Origin: Nitzschia sp. DOCU1
Lineage: Eukaryota; Bacillariophyta; Bacillariophyceae; Bacillariales; Bacillariaceae
Reading direction: 5' to 3'
Length of the DNA stretch: 64,000 bases
NCBI GenBank assembly: GCA_951394045.1
Contig: OX595986.1
Location: 5,113,534-5,177,533 of the forward strand
In this document: one piece after another, positions 1 through 10,995 of the stretch
Numbering within the stretch: the first letter of the stretch is position 1
How the letters are laid out: every line of letters starts with the position of its first letter
The notes under the pieces: generated by a model
What the model was told of the DNA's origin: nothing
What the model saw: the letters and a program-made list of their open reading frames with translations, nothing else
Databases searched by the model: none
Translations under genes and position numbers: made by a program

Positions 1-1895
1 TGGAATATGACGGTTGATCAGCGATTCAAGACTATCGATGGGGTGCCTCTTACTGCATTTGCAGAACCTAACATCACCACGAGCGAAGGATACCTTCATA
101 TTATGAGCCAAGTTATCATTCCTCCTTTCATGGCAGTCAACATGATCGAGCACATGCTGGAGAGGGACATTTCCTTCAAGTTTGCCTTCACAACCATGGC
201 GAATCTCGCGCTCTATGCCGGGCTTGACGAGAAGATCGATGCCATGTACGAGAATGGCCTGACCTTTTTGGTACCCCCCAACCGTCGTTTCAATCGAGCT
301 CAGATTGATGTGCCGAGTCTCCTGACTCCGGCAATGAAGGAATACACCACGGATTTTGTCTTGGCCCACTTGATCATGGACTGCTACTACGAAGCCGGGG
401 TATTTGCCTTTAATGAGCAAAACGATCAACAACAGTTTCTCGTCAAGTCCGAGCTCGGAACGCACATGTGGATTACCACTACCGCGGATCGCTTGCGATT
501 CCAGTCTCGGGATCTCATCTTGGTCGATCAAGCGGCTCGCAATGGGTACGTATCGAATGGTGATTGTTCTTGCCGTTGCTGCCTCTCCTCACGCTAATAG
601 CCTTTCCTTCCTATTCACACAGCATTTTCCATGTCTTGGACGAGCCAGTATTTCCACCGTTCATTAAAGATTTTACCGAGTTTACTGCGGTGTCAACTAG
701 TTGGGATACCAGTGACTGCTTCCGTTTCTTCCGTCAAGCTTTGATAAGCAGCGATCAGATTTCCAGAATGTTCAATTCTACTTTGACCATGTTTTGCCCG
801 ACCCGCGAAGCGTTTGCCCAGTTTAACAATGAGGATTTCCAGCGTTTGCTCGAACCCAAAGACTGGAGACGTCATGCCACTGAGTTCTTGTTGAACATGT
901 TCACTAAACCGGCCTTGACTATCGAAGAACTGGTGAACATGGCTCCCACGACGATAACAATGTTGAACGGGGCAACATACGAACTTAAGCGTAGCGCCGA
1001 TCGGGTGCGAATCAAGAATACGGACGAGGAACAGGGCCGAACTGAATTTGGAGATTTGATTGCCTTGGACGGGTAGTAAGTCCTGGCCCAGGATACTGTG
1101 GGAGAGGTTTTGACAATTGTTGGTCGTGGACTTACATGGTTTTCTCTCTCCCCCTCAACGCTGTTCAGGTACTTGCACATTATCGATAGTGCTATTACTC
1201 CAACAGCCGTTTCCAAGAGTATCTACGACCAGGCCAATAGTAATCCGAACTTTTCTCTGCTTGTCATAAACATCGACTTTGTCCAAATGACGGATATGGT
1301 TGATCGTGATTTGCCCTTGACATTGCTGGCTCCCGACAATACCGCGTTTCGCCGCATCAGATTTGGAACTTTGAATGGTGCGGAAATCATCAAGCGCCAT
1401 ATTATAAGCGGTAACCACTTCTGCGACACAATGGCTAATTCAACTTCGATTTCGGCCGTGAACGGAGAGACCCATGAGATCGAACTAAGAGGAGAACCCG
1501 GATCTGGTTTGTGGGGCGTTGCAGGAGGGCAAAACCTGTATGTCGGGGGAGCCTACGTTTACAATTGCGACATTTTCGCTCGAAATGGCGTCTTGCATCA
1601 TATTGATCGTGTGATTGGACAGCCCTACGACACGGTCTCGCCCACGATTACTCCGGCTCCTACCATCACGGCTCGACCCACAAAATTCATTGCGCCGACT
1701 GCAGCGCCTCAAGACATCCCGAGCGGCTTTGCTCCCATCGAGTTGCCGCCGATTTTGCCAGGCGTCGTCCCTTCTTCTGCCACAGCGGATAGTCCCCAGA
1801 CACCAGCTCCGCAATCGTCGGCTCCAGCAAGAGCCGCTGAATTGTGGGTCTTTTCGATGCTTGTGCTGCTTCAAGTGGTGGCTACAGCCTTTTAG
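1..1895 (+). CDS. Multi-domain fasciclin (FAS1) GPI-anchored surface protein, 5' end outside window
   Basis: Three exons, 1-545, 623-1072 and 1169-1895, join in one frame (573 visible residues). Introns 546-622 and 1073-1168 have GT..AG ends. The reading frame is already open at base 1, so the N-terminus is cut by the window edge. FAS1 domains end in a GxxHxxD-type motif: GYLHIMSQVIIPP in exon 1, GIFHVLDEPVFPP across junction 1, GYLHIIDSAITP across junction 2, and GVLHHIDRVIGQP near the end. This gives the tail of one domain plus three complete ones, with introns falling at domain-end motifs. A Pro/Thr/Ser-rich stalk follows, then a C-terminal hydrophobic tail (AELWVFSMLVLLQVVATAF) typical of a GPI-attachment signal. 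FAS1 proteins generally act in extracellular adhesion; cell-surface location here is inferred from the tail. Confidence 0.87.
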
Positions 1896-2427
1896 GGGCC
1901 GATGGTCCCGTTGGGGTGAAGGATCCGGAGGCGAAGAAGTGCCAACATAGTAGATAGTTCATGTTAAAGTTCTCGTCAACAACAACAACTACGAGGAGAA
2001 AGTTGCTTGGTACGGCAGGTCTGCCTTGGTAATAGTACAAGTTGTCCTTCATTTCGCCGTAGTAGCCTCTCTAGCTTCGTCCTCATTTCTCGCAGTCCTA
2101 TCCTCACCAAATGTAAATGAATTTCGTGGGTGAGGACAGGACCTTGCGCCGCCGTACTAGGCTCTCTACAGTAGCTACTCCCGGTAGCGATCGGTTGTTG
2201 TCCTGAATTTTTGTTTACAGTCAAGTAAGTCATTTCAAGCGGGATTTGTTTTTTCGGGATTGAATGTGTGACGAACGCGTGGATGAGCTGAGATGTGATG
2301 TCGTCATCTCTCTCGTCATCGGTTTTAATTGTCGGTCTCCTTTTTCCTTCTCGACCATGGCGCCCATCTTGCAAGCGTTACTGTTACTATAGTCTGCGTC
2401 AAACGACACCTCCAGTCGTATAATATA
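1896..2427. other. Intergenic region between fasciclin and FIST-IGPS genes
   Basis: It holds the fasciclin 3' flank and the promoter/5' UTR side of the next gene. I see no repeat, RNA gene or conserved frame. Short open frames here overlap the start of the next gene in other frames and have no supporting features. Confidence 0.5.
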
Positions 2428-5400
2428 ATGCCTTATACAAACGTCTCTCTGACGGCATTCTTTGTGCTGCTCTTCGGGGGCTCGGTTTCGTTCTCAGGGC
2501 ATTTTGTCTCTGGCCTTTTGACGCCTCCGCCCCCAGGCGCCAGTCGAGTGTCCCCCCACGGTTCGTCGGCATCGACGCTGTTGTTATTGAGTTCCTCCAC
2601 TAACGAACAGGACAATGTCTCAAGTAATCTGCAGCCGCAAGTCTTGGCCACGGGGTACTCTCAGTCGATGGAAATGACGACTGCCTTGCAAGAAGCTGTG
2701 CAGATGGCAATGGAAGCTCTGCCCCCCACATCGGACAAGACCGCAAAGATTGATCTAGCCATTGTATCTGTCAGCAGTCTCTATGACGGCAACTCGAAAC
2801 CGTCGGACGTGGTTCCGACTGTCCTAGAAGCAGCGTCATCCTACGGGCAAGGTATTCAACAACTAATCGGATGTACAAGCGGAGGATTCATCAGCAGCTT
2901 GGCGAACTTTGACGCTCTTGTTGATTATAAACTCCATGCAGCGACCACATCTGCAAGCGGTCAGGATGAAGATGAGGAAGATAACACTAGCTTTCAAGCG
3001 TGTCGCCCGATTGAGCGAGAAGGAGTTCCGGGAGTGACGGTCACGTTGGCGATTTTGCCGGACGTTCAGGTTGAGGTGAGTTTGAATTCGAATGCTGCTT
3101 TTCACAGAAAGACGGTCTGAGATTCAATGTCCTGAATTATTCTTGCTATGTTTCACAAGACGTTTCATGTTATGGGAGATGATGTTCCTGACGACTATGG
3201 ACGAATATCCTCGGAGGCTTGGAGGCAAAATGTCGGTTTGAATGGATGGAATCCGCCAAGCGACGAAAAGGACGACAGAACGGCAGTTATGGTTCTGCCA
3301 TCTCCAGCATTCCAAAAGGATCTAGATGACTTCTTACGGGGAATGGAAATGCACATGAGCACGAATTCTTCTAATCCAGCCTCTATTTTTGGTGCCATTG
3401 CCTCGACCGTGTCGTCCTTGTCAAGGGCCCGTCTCTTTCGATACAATGCGGACCAGGGCGAGTCGTGCATTCAAACACTTGCGGATGGATGCGTCGGAGT
3501 TGTAATGAGCGGAGACATCCAAGTACAAACCATGGTAGCCCAAGGGGCCAAGCCGGTTGGTGGAGTCTATCAGATTGTGAAGGGGCAAGAATCGACGATT
3601 GCCGCAATCGCCTTGGACGAGACCGCAACTGAGTTAGTACGAGCTTCTGAGGAGCAACTAGAGGACGAGGAGGAAGACGAAGATGACGAAGAAGCGGATC
3701 CCTCTAAAATGACTGCCAAGGCACAATTGGCTCAAGCCTACGCCAAGGCCCGCATCCCAAAGCCTGTCTTGGCCGAAGCCAACTTTGTAATGCGGACGCT
3801 AAGTGACGATGACCAAGCCTTTATGCGAAAGGCGATTCTGATCGGGGTGGAACGGAGTGGATCGCTCGGACGGAGTCCAAGTGAGTTAGTACGGCTGGCA
3901 GAAGGCAAGGGTCCTGGGTATACAGTACATCAAGTCGCAAGCGCCTCCATGAAAGACGGATCCGTCACTTTACCTTTGGGAATTGTCAATATTCAGCCGG
4001 GTCAACGAATACGCTTCTACGTGAGGGAGGCGGCATTTGCAAAAAAAGAAGTGACGGCACTTTGGACGGGGTACAAGCGAAGTGTCTTGAGCAAGAGCCT
4101 ACAATCAAACGGCTCCGACAAAGTTCCTACGACTTCATTCACCCCCACGGGTTGCTTTGTATTCCCGACTTTGGATCGTGGCAATAAGTTCTTCATGGGA
4201 AAGCAAGGCTTCGAAAGCGATACGGTTATGGAATTTCTTCCAACGCTGCCTTGTATTTCAGGTTTCTTCTGCAATGGCGTGATCGGGTCTCTCGATGCCA
4301 TTTCACAGGTTGGGCCTCGTGGACGTACCAGCTTGTCGGGAAGCGCGTCTGCGTATATTCTTTTTGGAAGCAGTGAGTACCGTCAATTCAAAGGAAACAA
4401 CAACCTACATCTAATGCCATCCTAACTTTGCTATAACTGTTGCCATTTAGAGTCCGGTCGACCGATTTACGTTCCAGGACGGGCTGCCGCGGAGGCCGCA
4501 CGAGCCAAGGACGAAAAGGCAGCCCAAGAAGCCGAAGATAGGCGCCTGGACGAAGAGGCCAAACTTCGAGAACAGCGGGTCAAACCATTTGAAGTTACAG
4601 ATATGAAAGCGCCCCGAGATGAGCACGGAGAGCTGGTTCTCCGTCGTCGAGAAGTACATTCTGGTCGAGCCATGACAGTTTCCACGGTTGAGTGGAGCGT
4701 GGCAGAGAAGACAGCGACTCCTACCTCGGCGTTGGAGGGGTTCATGTGGGACAAGGAAACGGAGGTCGACCGATTCCGAGAACGAGTCCCACTTGCAAAT
4801 CTAGTATCCCAGTGTCGGCTGAGTACCGTCGACCCTACCAAGCCCAAGCCACGTGACTGGATTGGACCGATCAAAGAGGCAGCGGCCAACGGATCGTTTG
4901 TCATCATCCCGGAGTGCAAGCGAATGGAACCCGGTTCTGGAAGTTTAAGGAAACGCTACGACATTATGAAGCTAACGAAAGAGTTCACATTAGCGGGCGT
5001 ACCGGCCATAAGTGTCAACTGCGACGGGATACTTTTTGGAGGATCTTTAGACGACGTGACAAGAGCACGCGAAGGTGCTGCTAAGGCTGCCATGGCGTCG
5101 AACGTGTCGGAGGACGGCGTTATTGTGCCGCCCATATTGGCCTCGGACTTGCTTCTCTATCCCTACCAACTGTACAAGCTGAGACTGGCGGGCGCCGATG
5201 CAGTCAACTTCTTGGTAGCTCCATTGCAAGCCAAAGACTTGGTGTATCTCACCAAAATTGCGTCCAGCCTTCAGATGCAGGTACTTGTGACCGTAACATC
5301 GACAAGACAGATTGAAAACATCGGAATTCTTCCTAGTGGTATCATCAGTGGAATCGTCGTCTCCAATCGAAACCTGGAAGATTTTTCTATTGACATGACT

Positions 5401-5640
5401 GGCCAGCAAGCGTTGGATCTCTTGGAAAGCGAGGCGCTGACAAAATTCCGCGAAACGCACGCTAACGATGTTGCTGTGTTTGTCGAGGGTCGCGTTGGAA
5501 TTTTGACTGGCGAGAAGAAGGGCGGATCTGCCCAAGACTACATCCAAAAGCTGCGAGAGGCGGGGGCCATTGGAGCCATTGCTGGGGCCGGTCTTGTCGC
5601 CGATGAGACGCGGAAGTTACTGCTAGAGGCATTAAACTAA
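2428..5640 (+). CDS. FIST_N-FIST_C protein fused to a degenerate IGPS-like (TrpC fold) domain
   Basis: Exons 2428-3075, 3160-4372 and 4451-5640 join cleanly (1016 aa); donors are GTGAGT, GTGAGT and acceptors CACAAG, TTTAG. The first in-frame ATG is 2428, giving a hydrophobic N-terminus resembling a signal or plastid-type leader. Residues ~70-600 match FIST_N and FIST_C, a putative small-ligand sensory module; an acidic Glu/Asp run (near 3661-3700) splits them. A charged Ala/Glu/Arg linker leads to an IGPS-like barrel (~720-1016) with ILFGGSLDDVTRARE and LLLYPYQLYKLRLAGADAV. The first Glu and Lys of the IGPS active site are kept (PECKRM, E775/K777). By my alignment the catalytic Lys110 equivalent is Ser852, Glu159 is Thr901 and Asn180 is Ser925, so normal tryptophan-pathway activity is doubtful. 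Its 3' exon is the source of all IGPS fragments in the next 17 kb. Confidence 0.85.
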
Positions 5641-6117
5641 TAGGGAGACTAAAGTTACGGTGACGATCTTGCTACTACTAGGCTAACTCGCCTACCAGTA
5701 GCGGAGTGCACCGACGTCTTGGAATTTTTCGGAATGTCTGCTGAAATTATTCTCACTTTTACCAGCAGCAGTCAAAGTCCTTGATTGGCTTTAAAATGAA
5801 CCGATCCGGTCACAGCGCTCGTTCCAACCATCCTGGAAAGCATAAAACCGATTCCCGCTTGGTTACAGCCGAAACACACATTGCAAGTAGCACCGAAGTT
5901 GATGATTCCCTCTACAAAGGATCGAGCCAATACCAAATGAATACTATAAGGATTAATATGTAACTGGTTGTATTATCTCGTTGCCAGTCGATCTTGTTGC
6001 TTCTTGTGGTGGCTCTTGCGGTTTCGGGGGATTGTTGATTCAAGAACAGCAAGAGAGAACATGGCAGGGATTTCTTCAACAACTGCTCCTGGGGCGGAGA
6101 AGTAAACGCCGCTACGC
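5641..6117. other. Intergenic region between convergent IGPS and subtilase genes
   Basis: Both flanking genes end here. The segment is repeated almost base for base at about 17916-18400, so it belongs to the duplicated unit. A ~55-codon open frame beginning at the ATG near 5796 is also present in the copy, but the duplication is too recent for that to count as coding evidence. Confidence 0.6.
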
Positions 6118-8379
6118 CTAGACTTGAAATCCTCGACCTCTTACCATATTTGAAGCGGATGAAGTGGTGATGGTTGTACTCCCCCCTTGCTGACTTCGCA
6201 ATCTCACATTTGAGGTGGTGAGGGTAACAGAACTCGTCGTAGACGTGAGGCTACTACTATTGGTAAACCTGTCCGGCTCGCAGTAGGCCGGAGGAATAGA
6301 TGCGCTCCTTCTTCCTAGGATACGGTTGACACAGTCAATGCCACTCACAACACCATGGCCAGAGTCAAAGTCGAAACCAGGTACCAGGATGTCAATTGCA
6401 GTCGTCTCCATAATGTCATAAACTTGAAGAGGAGTCAACCTGGGACTACCGACAGCCTGGAGCATAAGAGCAGCGATCGCCGCCACATTGGGGGCGGCAG
6501 CTGAAGTACCGTAGAACACATAACCGTCAGTGCCTTTGTACAATGGCCCATAAACCCCTGTAGGAACACCAAAGAAGGTATTCAAGGATCTGAAGGTTCA
6601 TAAAAGCAGACGGAAAGCGATGGAGTTAGTCACGATGATCACGGCGGTAAGGCGCCCTCTTGCTTGATTAGCTGTGCTATGCCATTCTTACGTACCCATC
6701 AAAACCAACAAAACGAGGTTGTTTGAGGATCTGGGGAGAGGCTTTTCGGGTACCGTCGCGTTCAAAGAGGAGTGGCGTGCCTCCGGCGCTGCTGAATGCC
6801 TCAAGCGAAAGCTCGGAAAAGAATTGCATGTCGAAGGCCGCTCCAACTGCGGCCGTGTATGGCGTGTTTTTGTGGCCAAACGATGTTGATGCGTTTGCTG
6901 GGGGGTTTACATTCTTGATACCGCCCGAAAAGGCTATCCACTTCATAAGGCCTGGGGCGGGTCCATCGCCAGATTGGCAGATGATGATCTCATAGTCACC
7001 AGTATCATCGATCTCGAAAGCCTCGATCGGGTCACCATTGACTTTGTTTTTATCGGTTGAACTCTTTACAACGGTCGAACTTCCAGGACGAAACAAATAA
7101 ATGTCAATGTCACTTTGCGAGCCAATTCCACTAACGGAAAAAAAGGGCTGGTCCCATTGTAGCACAATCAATGTGTCAGAAGCAGTGACCGTGATCGCTT
7201 GTCGAATGCTCCCACCCCCAAAATCATGCGCAACGCAACCGTTGAACACAATACCAGAGTTCACAAAGGGGCCTTCCCAAGATTTTCGGGCATTGTTGCC
7301 TGCTGAAGTGAAGTAGGGAATGCCTTGCACCTCAGCAATGTCGTTCGCGATTCGGGCGGCAATCCCCTGCTGGAAAAATGGTGCGAGCGGCAAGGCTTTT
7401 GTGATACAATGGTGACAGTTGGGGGAAGAAGGTAAGCGCTATCGTACCCGAAACATCGTCACATCTTTAGATGAGTCTACTTACTGATGTCGTCCACAAT
7501 AACGTCGCATCCAGCGTCACCGAGTGCCCGGACGCCCTTCGCGAAACCTTCTTCGCCACCGCCAGTGCCAGTGTGGAATGCGAGCTGAGCGCCAGGGGCA
7601 ATATCATGGATGAGCTGAAGCATGGCCCTCCCTTCATCCTTCCCGGTGGCGATAGTATCATTAAGGACTTGCACACCTGGAGGCAAGTCTCCACTTGCAA
7701 TGTCACCAGCAGCACGAGTTACGACAGAGGAACTCCTATCATAGCTGTCAGAGAGTACGCCAATCTTTATTCCAGAACCGTCCAAGTAAGGGTATTTCTC
7801 CTTGATTTTGTCGATCATGTGGGCGAACACAGCCCCACTCACGACACTACCAGAGCCAAACTGGGCGGACACAGCCCCACTCACGAGACTACCAGAGCCA
7901 AACGTTCTATCAAAGATTGTGATTGAAGGTCTGATGGAAAGGACAGATGCAAGAGCTTCCGCATCGTCGAGCAGCTCGATGTTTAGGTAACCGGAACACG
8001 TAAACGTGGAGCAAGCAACAGTTTCAAAATCAACTGCGCTCTCCAAAACAGGTCGGAGAGACGCTTCGGCGTCTGGTTGAGCGGAAGTTACCTGGACCAA
8101 GAGTTTGTCCGTGTCCTTCCAGATAAGACTAGGGGCCGTGCCGGCGTCGATTCCATTGCCTTCGACCGTGCGACGACGGCTGCCATTCTCGTGTGCCTTT
8201 TTGATGTCGTAGATAAAGGCATCATGCCTCTTGGTGTAATTGGACAGCGTAGTATCCTCTGTCTCGCCGCCGCGCAAAGGAGCGGCGCCGACAGGCCTGG
8301 TGAAAGCTGTGGCTACCAATGTTACAACTGCTGCGAAGCAAAGGCTGGAGCAAGCGCTTTGTTTGTTTGAGCACAGCAT
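6118..8379 (-). CDS. Secreted subtilase-like (S8) serine peptidase, copy A, Glu in place of catalytic His
   Basis: Exons on the minus strand are 8379-7485, 7395-6696 and 6589-6118; phases agree and the joined protein is 688 aa. ATG 8379 gives a signal peptide (CFAAVVTLVATAFTRPVGAA). S8 landmarks in order: Asp in GIKIGVLSDSYD (~211), DEGRAMLQLIHDIAPGA (~249) where subtilisins have HGTxxA, oxyanion Asn in FTSAGN (~330), and Ser in GTSAAAPNVAAIAA (~557). The Glu-for-His pattern recalls the Ser-Glu-Asp triad of sedolisins, and I recall similar bacterial S8 relatives, so activity remains plausible. The C-terminus is Ser/Thr-rich. A 42-bp in-frame tandem duplication (7821-7904) repeats the FGSGS segment. 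No lesion was found. Confidence 0.85.
7821..7904. repeat. 42-bp in-frame tandem duplication inside subtilase copy A
   Basis: Two adjacent 42-bp units (7821-7862, 7863-7904) differ at only a few bases and add 14 residues (FGSGSLVSGAVSAQ then FGSGSVVSGAVFAH) before the catalytic Asp strand. Copies B and C have one unit. Confidence 0.85.
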
Positions 8380-9483
8380 GGTCAATTTATTATTCCTGTA
8401 TCTTTTCTTTGTTGCTCTTATTCAAAATAATGACAACCAGAAGAAACAAGCAATATCATCTCTTGGCATGTTCCTTTGCTGGGTTGTTGGTTTGAAGATT
8501 CGCATTTCATGGATCGACATGACTGAAAACTTTCGCGGTGGTAGCACGATAAATTGCGAAGGCTGAACAAACTCAATTCGCATTTTGCTTGAGGATCTTT
8601 GTAAAGAACAACCGAACCTGGCCGAAATCCTTCAATGCTTGTCCAACTTGTAACTATGGGAAGGGTAAAATTTAAGGTTGCGACGTTGAGGTAGAATGAG
8701 ACGTCCGAGATCCAAATGGCAAAGAACAAAACTGCCCCCAATCGCCTTCCGTAAAATTGGATCCGAAGGGCGTCGCATATCCCTGAACCGCAAAGCTACC
8801 ATAATGTAGTTCATCGTTCGCATTTCGCATGTGTCGAAATGAGACGCTTCGCTTTCATCTTACAAGTTAGTATCAAAGAGGGCGCGACTTTACGCAATTG
8901 AGGACGCAATGCGAATCACCATCGTGCAGGCCACAATAACATAGCCGTCATCTTTAGCGGCAGGGTAGTAGGGGCAGCAGGGGGCATCATCCTTTCTTCC
9001 CTAACAACTCAGGAAGTTTGGAAGCGAAGGATCTGTTAAACTGTACGCATTAAAAAGCATCGCGAAGGGCCGACTTCATGATGGGAAACGGAGTGGGCCA
9101 TTGTTGGCCATGCTGTAGTTAATGCGTCCGATGACCGATTTCTTTTTTGGATACGCACAAAAACAAAAACATCTTTTGGGGCCGGTTGATGCGGGGTCGG
9201 GGAAGTTCATTCGTGATTCAATCATTAGAGAATGAGTCGAGTCAGTCGGATGTTACATGGAGTGCAATGGAACGATCGATCTTCAAATATGTATGTATGT
9301 GCGTACCAGGTTTTCATTCGATTCGTTCGATCAATTTCAAGAAGAATGGATGGATAATAGGTGATGATGCCGACAATGACCCAACATCCATCATTAAACG
9401 CCGGTATCATTGTATTAGCAACCAGCAACGATTATTAACGCTCACACGTTCCAGAGTCACTCTGTTGTCCTTCTATCTCAAAC
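8380..9483. repeat. Duplicated upstream flank of subtilase copy A, ending in an SNF2-type promoter
   Basis: Non-coding. The stretch matches 20654-21867 upstream of copy C over most of its length, with small indels, and part of it recurs at 16440-16985 upstream of copy B. The distal part (about 9290-9483) resembles the region in front of the SNF2 gene (38840-39040), including a GATTCRTTCGATC core and a GATGCCGACAATGAC tract. The subtilase promoter must lie in the proximal part. No conserved reading frame is seen. Confidence 0.7.
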
Positions 9484-9603
9484 ATGGCGCCTGCGTCTTC
9501 CGCCTTCACTGAGTGGCTGTCGACCAAAAAGCGGGGTCGCGATGATGCTCAAATCCCAGCTGATCAACGCCAGGCTTTGGCGCCGTTCACCCAGAAAAGG
9601 TAG
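9484..9603 (+). pseudogene. SNF2-gene 5' fragment (39-codon ORF), first part of a chimeric relic
   Basis: ATG 9484 to TAG 9601 encodes 39 residues matching the N-terminus of the SNF2 ATPase at 39041: MAPASSAFTEWLSTKKRGRD here against [20 protein letters not shown] there. Similarity stops after about 40 codons, where the sequence passes into an IGPS fragment in another frame. The same junction occurs at 21868-22010, so the chimera predates duplication of the unit. The SNF2-like promoter comes with it, so transcription is possible, but no ATPase domain is present. Confidence 0.8.
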
Positions 9604-9887
9604 CAGGCCAAGTTACCACGGTGAAATGGAGCATGGGGGAGAAGGCAACAACTCCTACCTCGGCGTTGGAGGGGTTCACGCAGGGCAAGTAAACGGAGAT
9701 CGACCGATTCCGAGAACGAGTCCCACTTGTGAATCTCTAGTATCCGACTAGTGCCGGCTGAGTACCGCCGATCCTACCATGCTCAAGGCACTTGCCTGGA
9801 TCGAACCGACCAAAGAAGCAGCGTCCAACGCCTCGTTTGTCATCATTCCAGAGTCCAAGCGAATGGAACCCGGCTCGGGGAGAAGTA
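9604..9887 (+). pseudogene. IGPS-like 3'-exon fragment, part 1 of the broken chimeric relic
   Basis: This stretch is collinear with about 4676-4941 of the FIST-IGPS gene (TCCTACCTCGGCGTTGGAGG, then the region for WIGPIKEAA and the PECKRM equivalent). Stops and small indels interrupt the frame. It breaks off at the codons following CKRMEPGS and resumes at 11258 beyond an insertion. Confidence 0.8.
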
Positions 9888-10136
9888 TCAAAGTCAGATT
9901 TCTCCCCTTGATACTCCCCCTAACAAGAACCGCACACTCTGTTCTTGCGTCGCCACTTCGACAAGGTGTTTGTTAATCCCAGGGGCTTGCTAAGCGATCA
10001 CCTTCAATGTTCTTTAAGTAAATAAATAGCAAAAAATTGCTGATACACGACGTAGAATGGCTACAGGACACAAGTACCAGGTCAGGGAAAAATGGCAAGT
10101 CTTTGCTTACTTACATTGATGCACCGACATGATACA

Positions 10137-10282
10137 GATTTTTCGTAGATATGGTTCATACCTATGTACTACAACCCACAACATTGTGGGTCGGGCTAGC
10201 ACGAGATGTAGGTGCGCGCGTGCCGAACCCACAACTTTGTGGGTTCGAAACGAGCATTTTCCGTAGATATGGTTCATACCTA
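10137..10282. repeat. ~146-bp dispersed repeat, copy 1, with two short perfect hairpins
   Basis: It starts and ends with TCGTAGATATGGTTCATACC in the same orientation. Internally it has ACCCACAA-ca-TTGTGGGT and ACCCACAA-ct-TTGTGGGT, two perfect 8-bp stems with 2-nt loops. Copy 2 is at 10847-10995. Confidence 0.8.
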
Positions 10283-10846
10283 GTAAACATACCTGGTATG
10301 CTAAGACAGATTGGCAGGCGCGCTGTGTTATTTGCAAGATGAGTACGCCGGCTGGCGTCCTCTCCACTGACACTCGCTACTTTTGCATTCGTGCGATCCG
10401 TTTCAGACAGTCGTGGACGGCGGAGGATCGACGAGTGAGTCGTGTCAACTTAGAGCATTGGCCCTTGAACAGTGAAAAGATCTTACAAAAAATCATCACC
10501 GAACATTGAAAAATTCGCAATCATGGTCAATTTGACAGCCGCCGCCAACGCTTTCGACTCTCAGCCACTTTGGGCGAAAGAGCAGTGTTCCCCGACGTGC
10601 AGTTTGCTCGTGAACGGCTTTGCGCCACTAAATCATGAGGTGATGGGTGGAGGGATGGATGAAGTGCACGACTGCCTCCATCGCTAGAAGGGGCATATAT
10701 TACGATCATTGAACATATCTGTATCCAACTCTCAAGATACAACTCTGCAATGGGCAGGAAGTCGGCGAGCGATGGCGGTGCGGGCTTCCATGTCCAATCT
10801 TTTTATCCACTTGTGTAGGCCCTCATAAGGGAAGGCAGGCGTGGGT

Positions 10847-10995
10847 GATTTTTTCGTAGATATGGTTTATACCTATGTACTACAACCCACAACATTGTGG
10901 GTCGGGCTAGCGCGAGTTGTAGGTGCACGCGTGCCGAACCCACAAAGTTGTCGGTTCGGCACGCGCGTTTTTCGTAGATATAGTTTATACCTAGA
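10847..10995. repeat. ~146-bp dispersed repeat, copy 2
   Basis: Same orientation and architecture as 10137-10282. The first hairpin is intact; the second has one stem change (TTGTCGGT). Confidence 0.8.

Noticed and set aside
4603..5640. Independent canonical trpC gene starting at an internal ATG
   Set aside because: The frame continues upstream through a good splice junction into FIST_C, and catalytic residues are not all conserved.
5781..5963. Small ORF conserved at 18060-18246
   Set aside because: Conservation reflects very recent duplication of non-coding flank; no codon-pattern evidence.
10230..10255. GTGGGTTCGAAACGAG resembling a tRNA B box
   Set aside because: Part of a hairpin repeat; no A box or acceptor stem at suitable distance.
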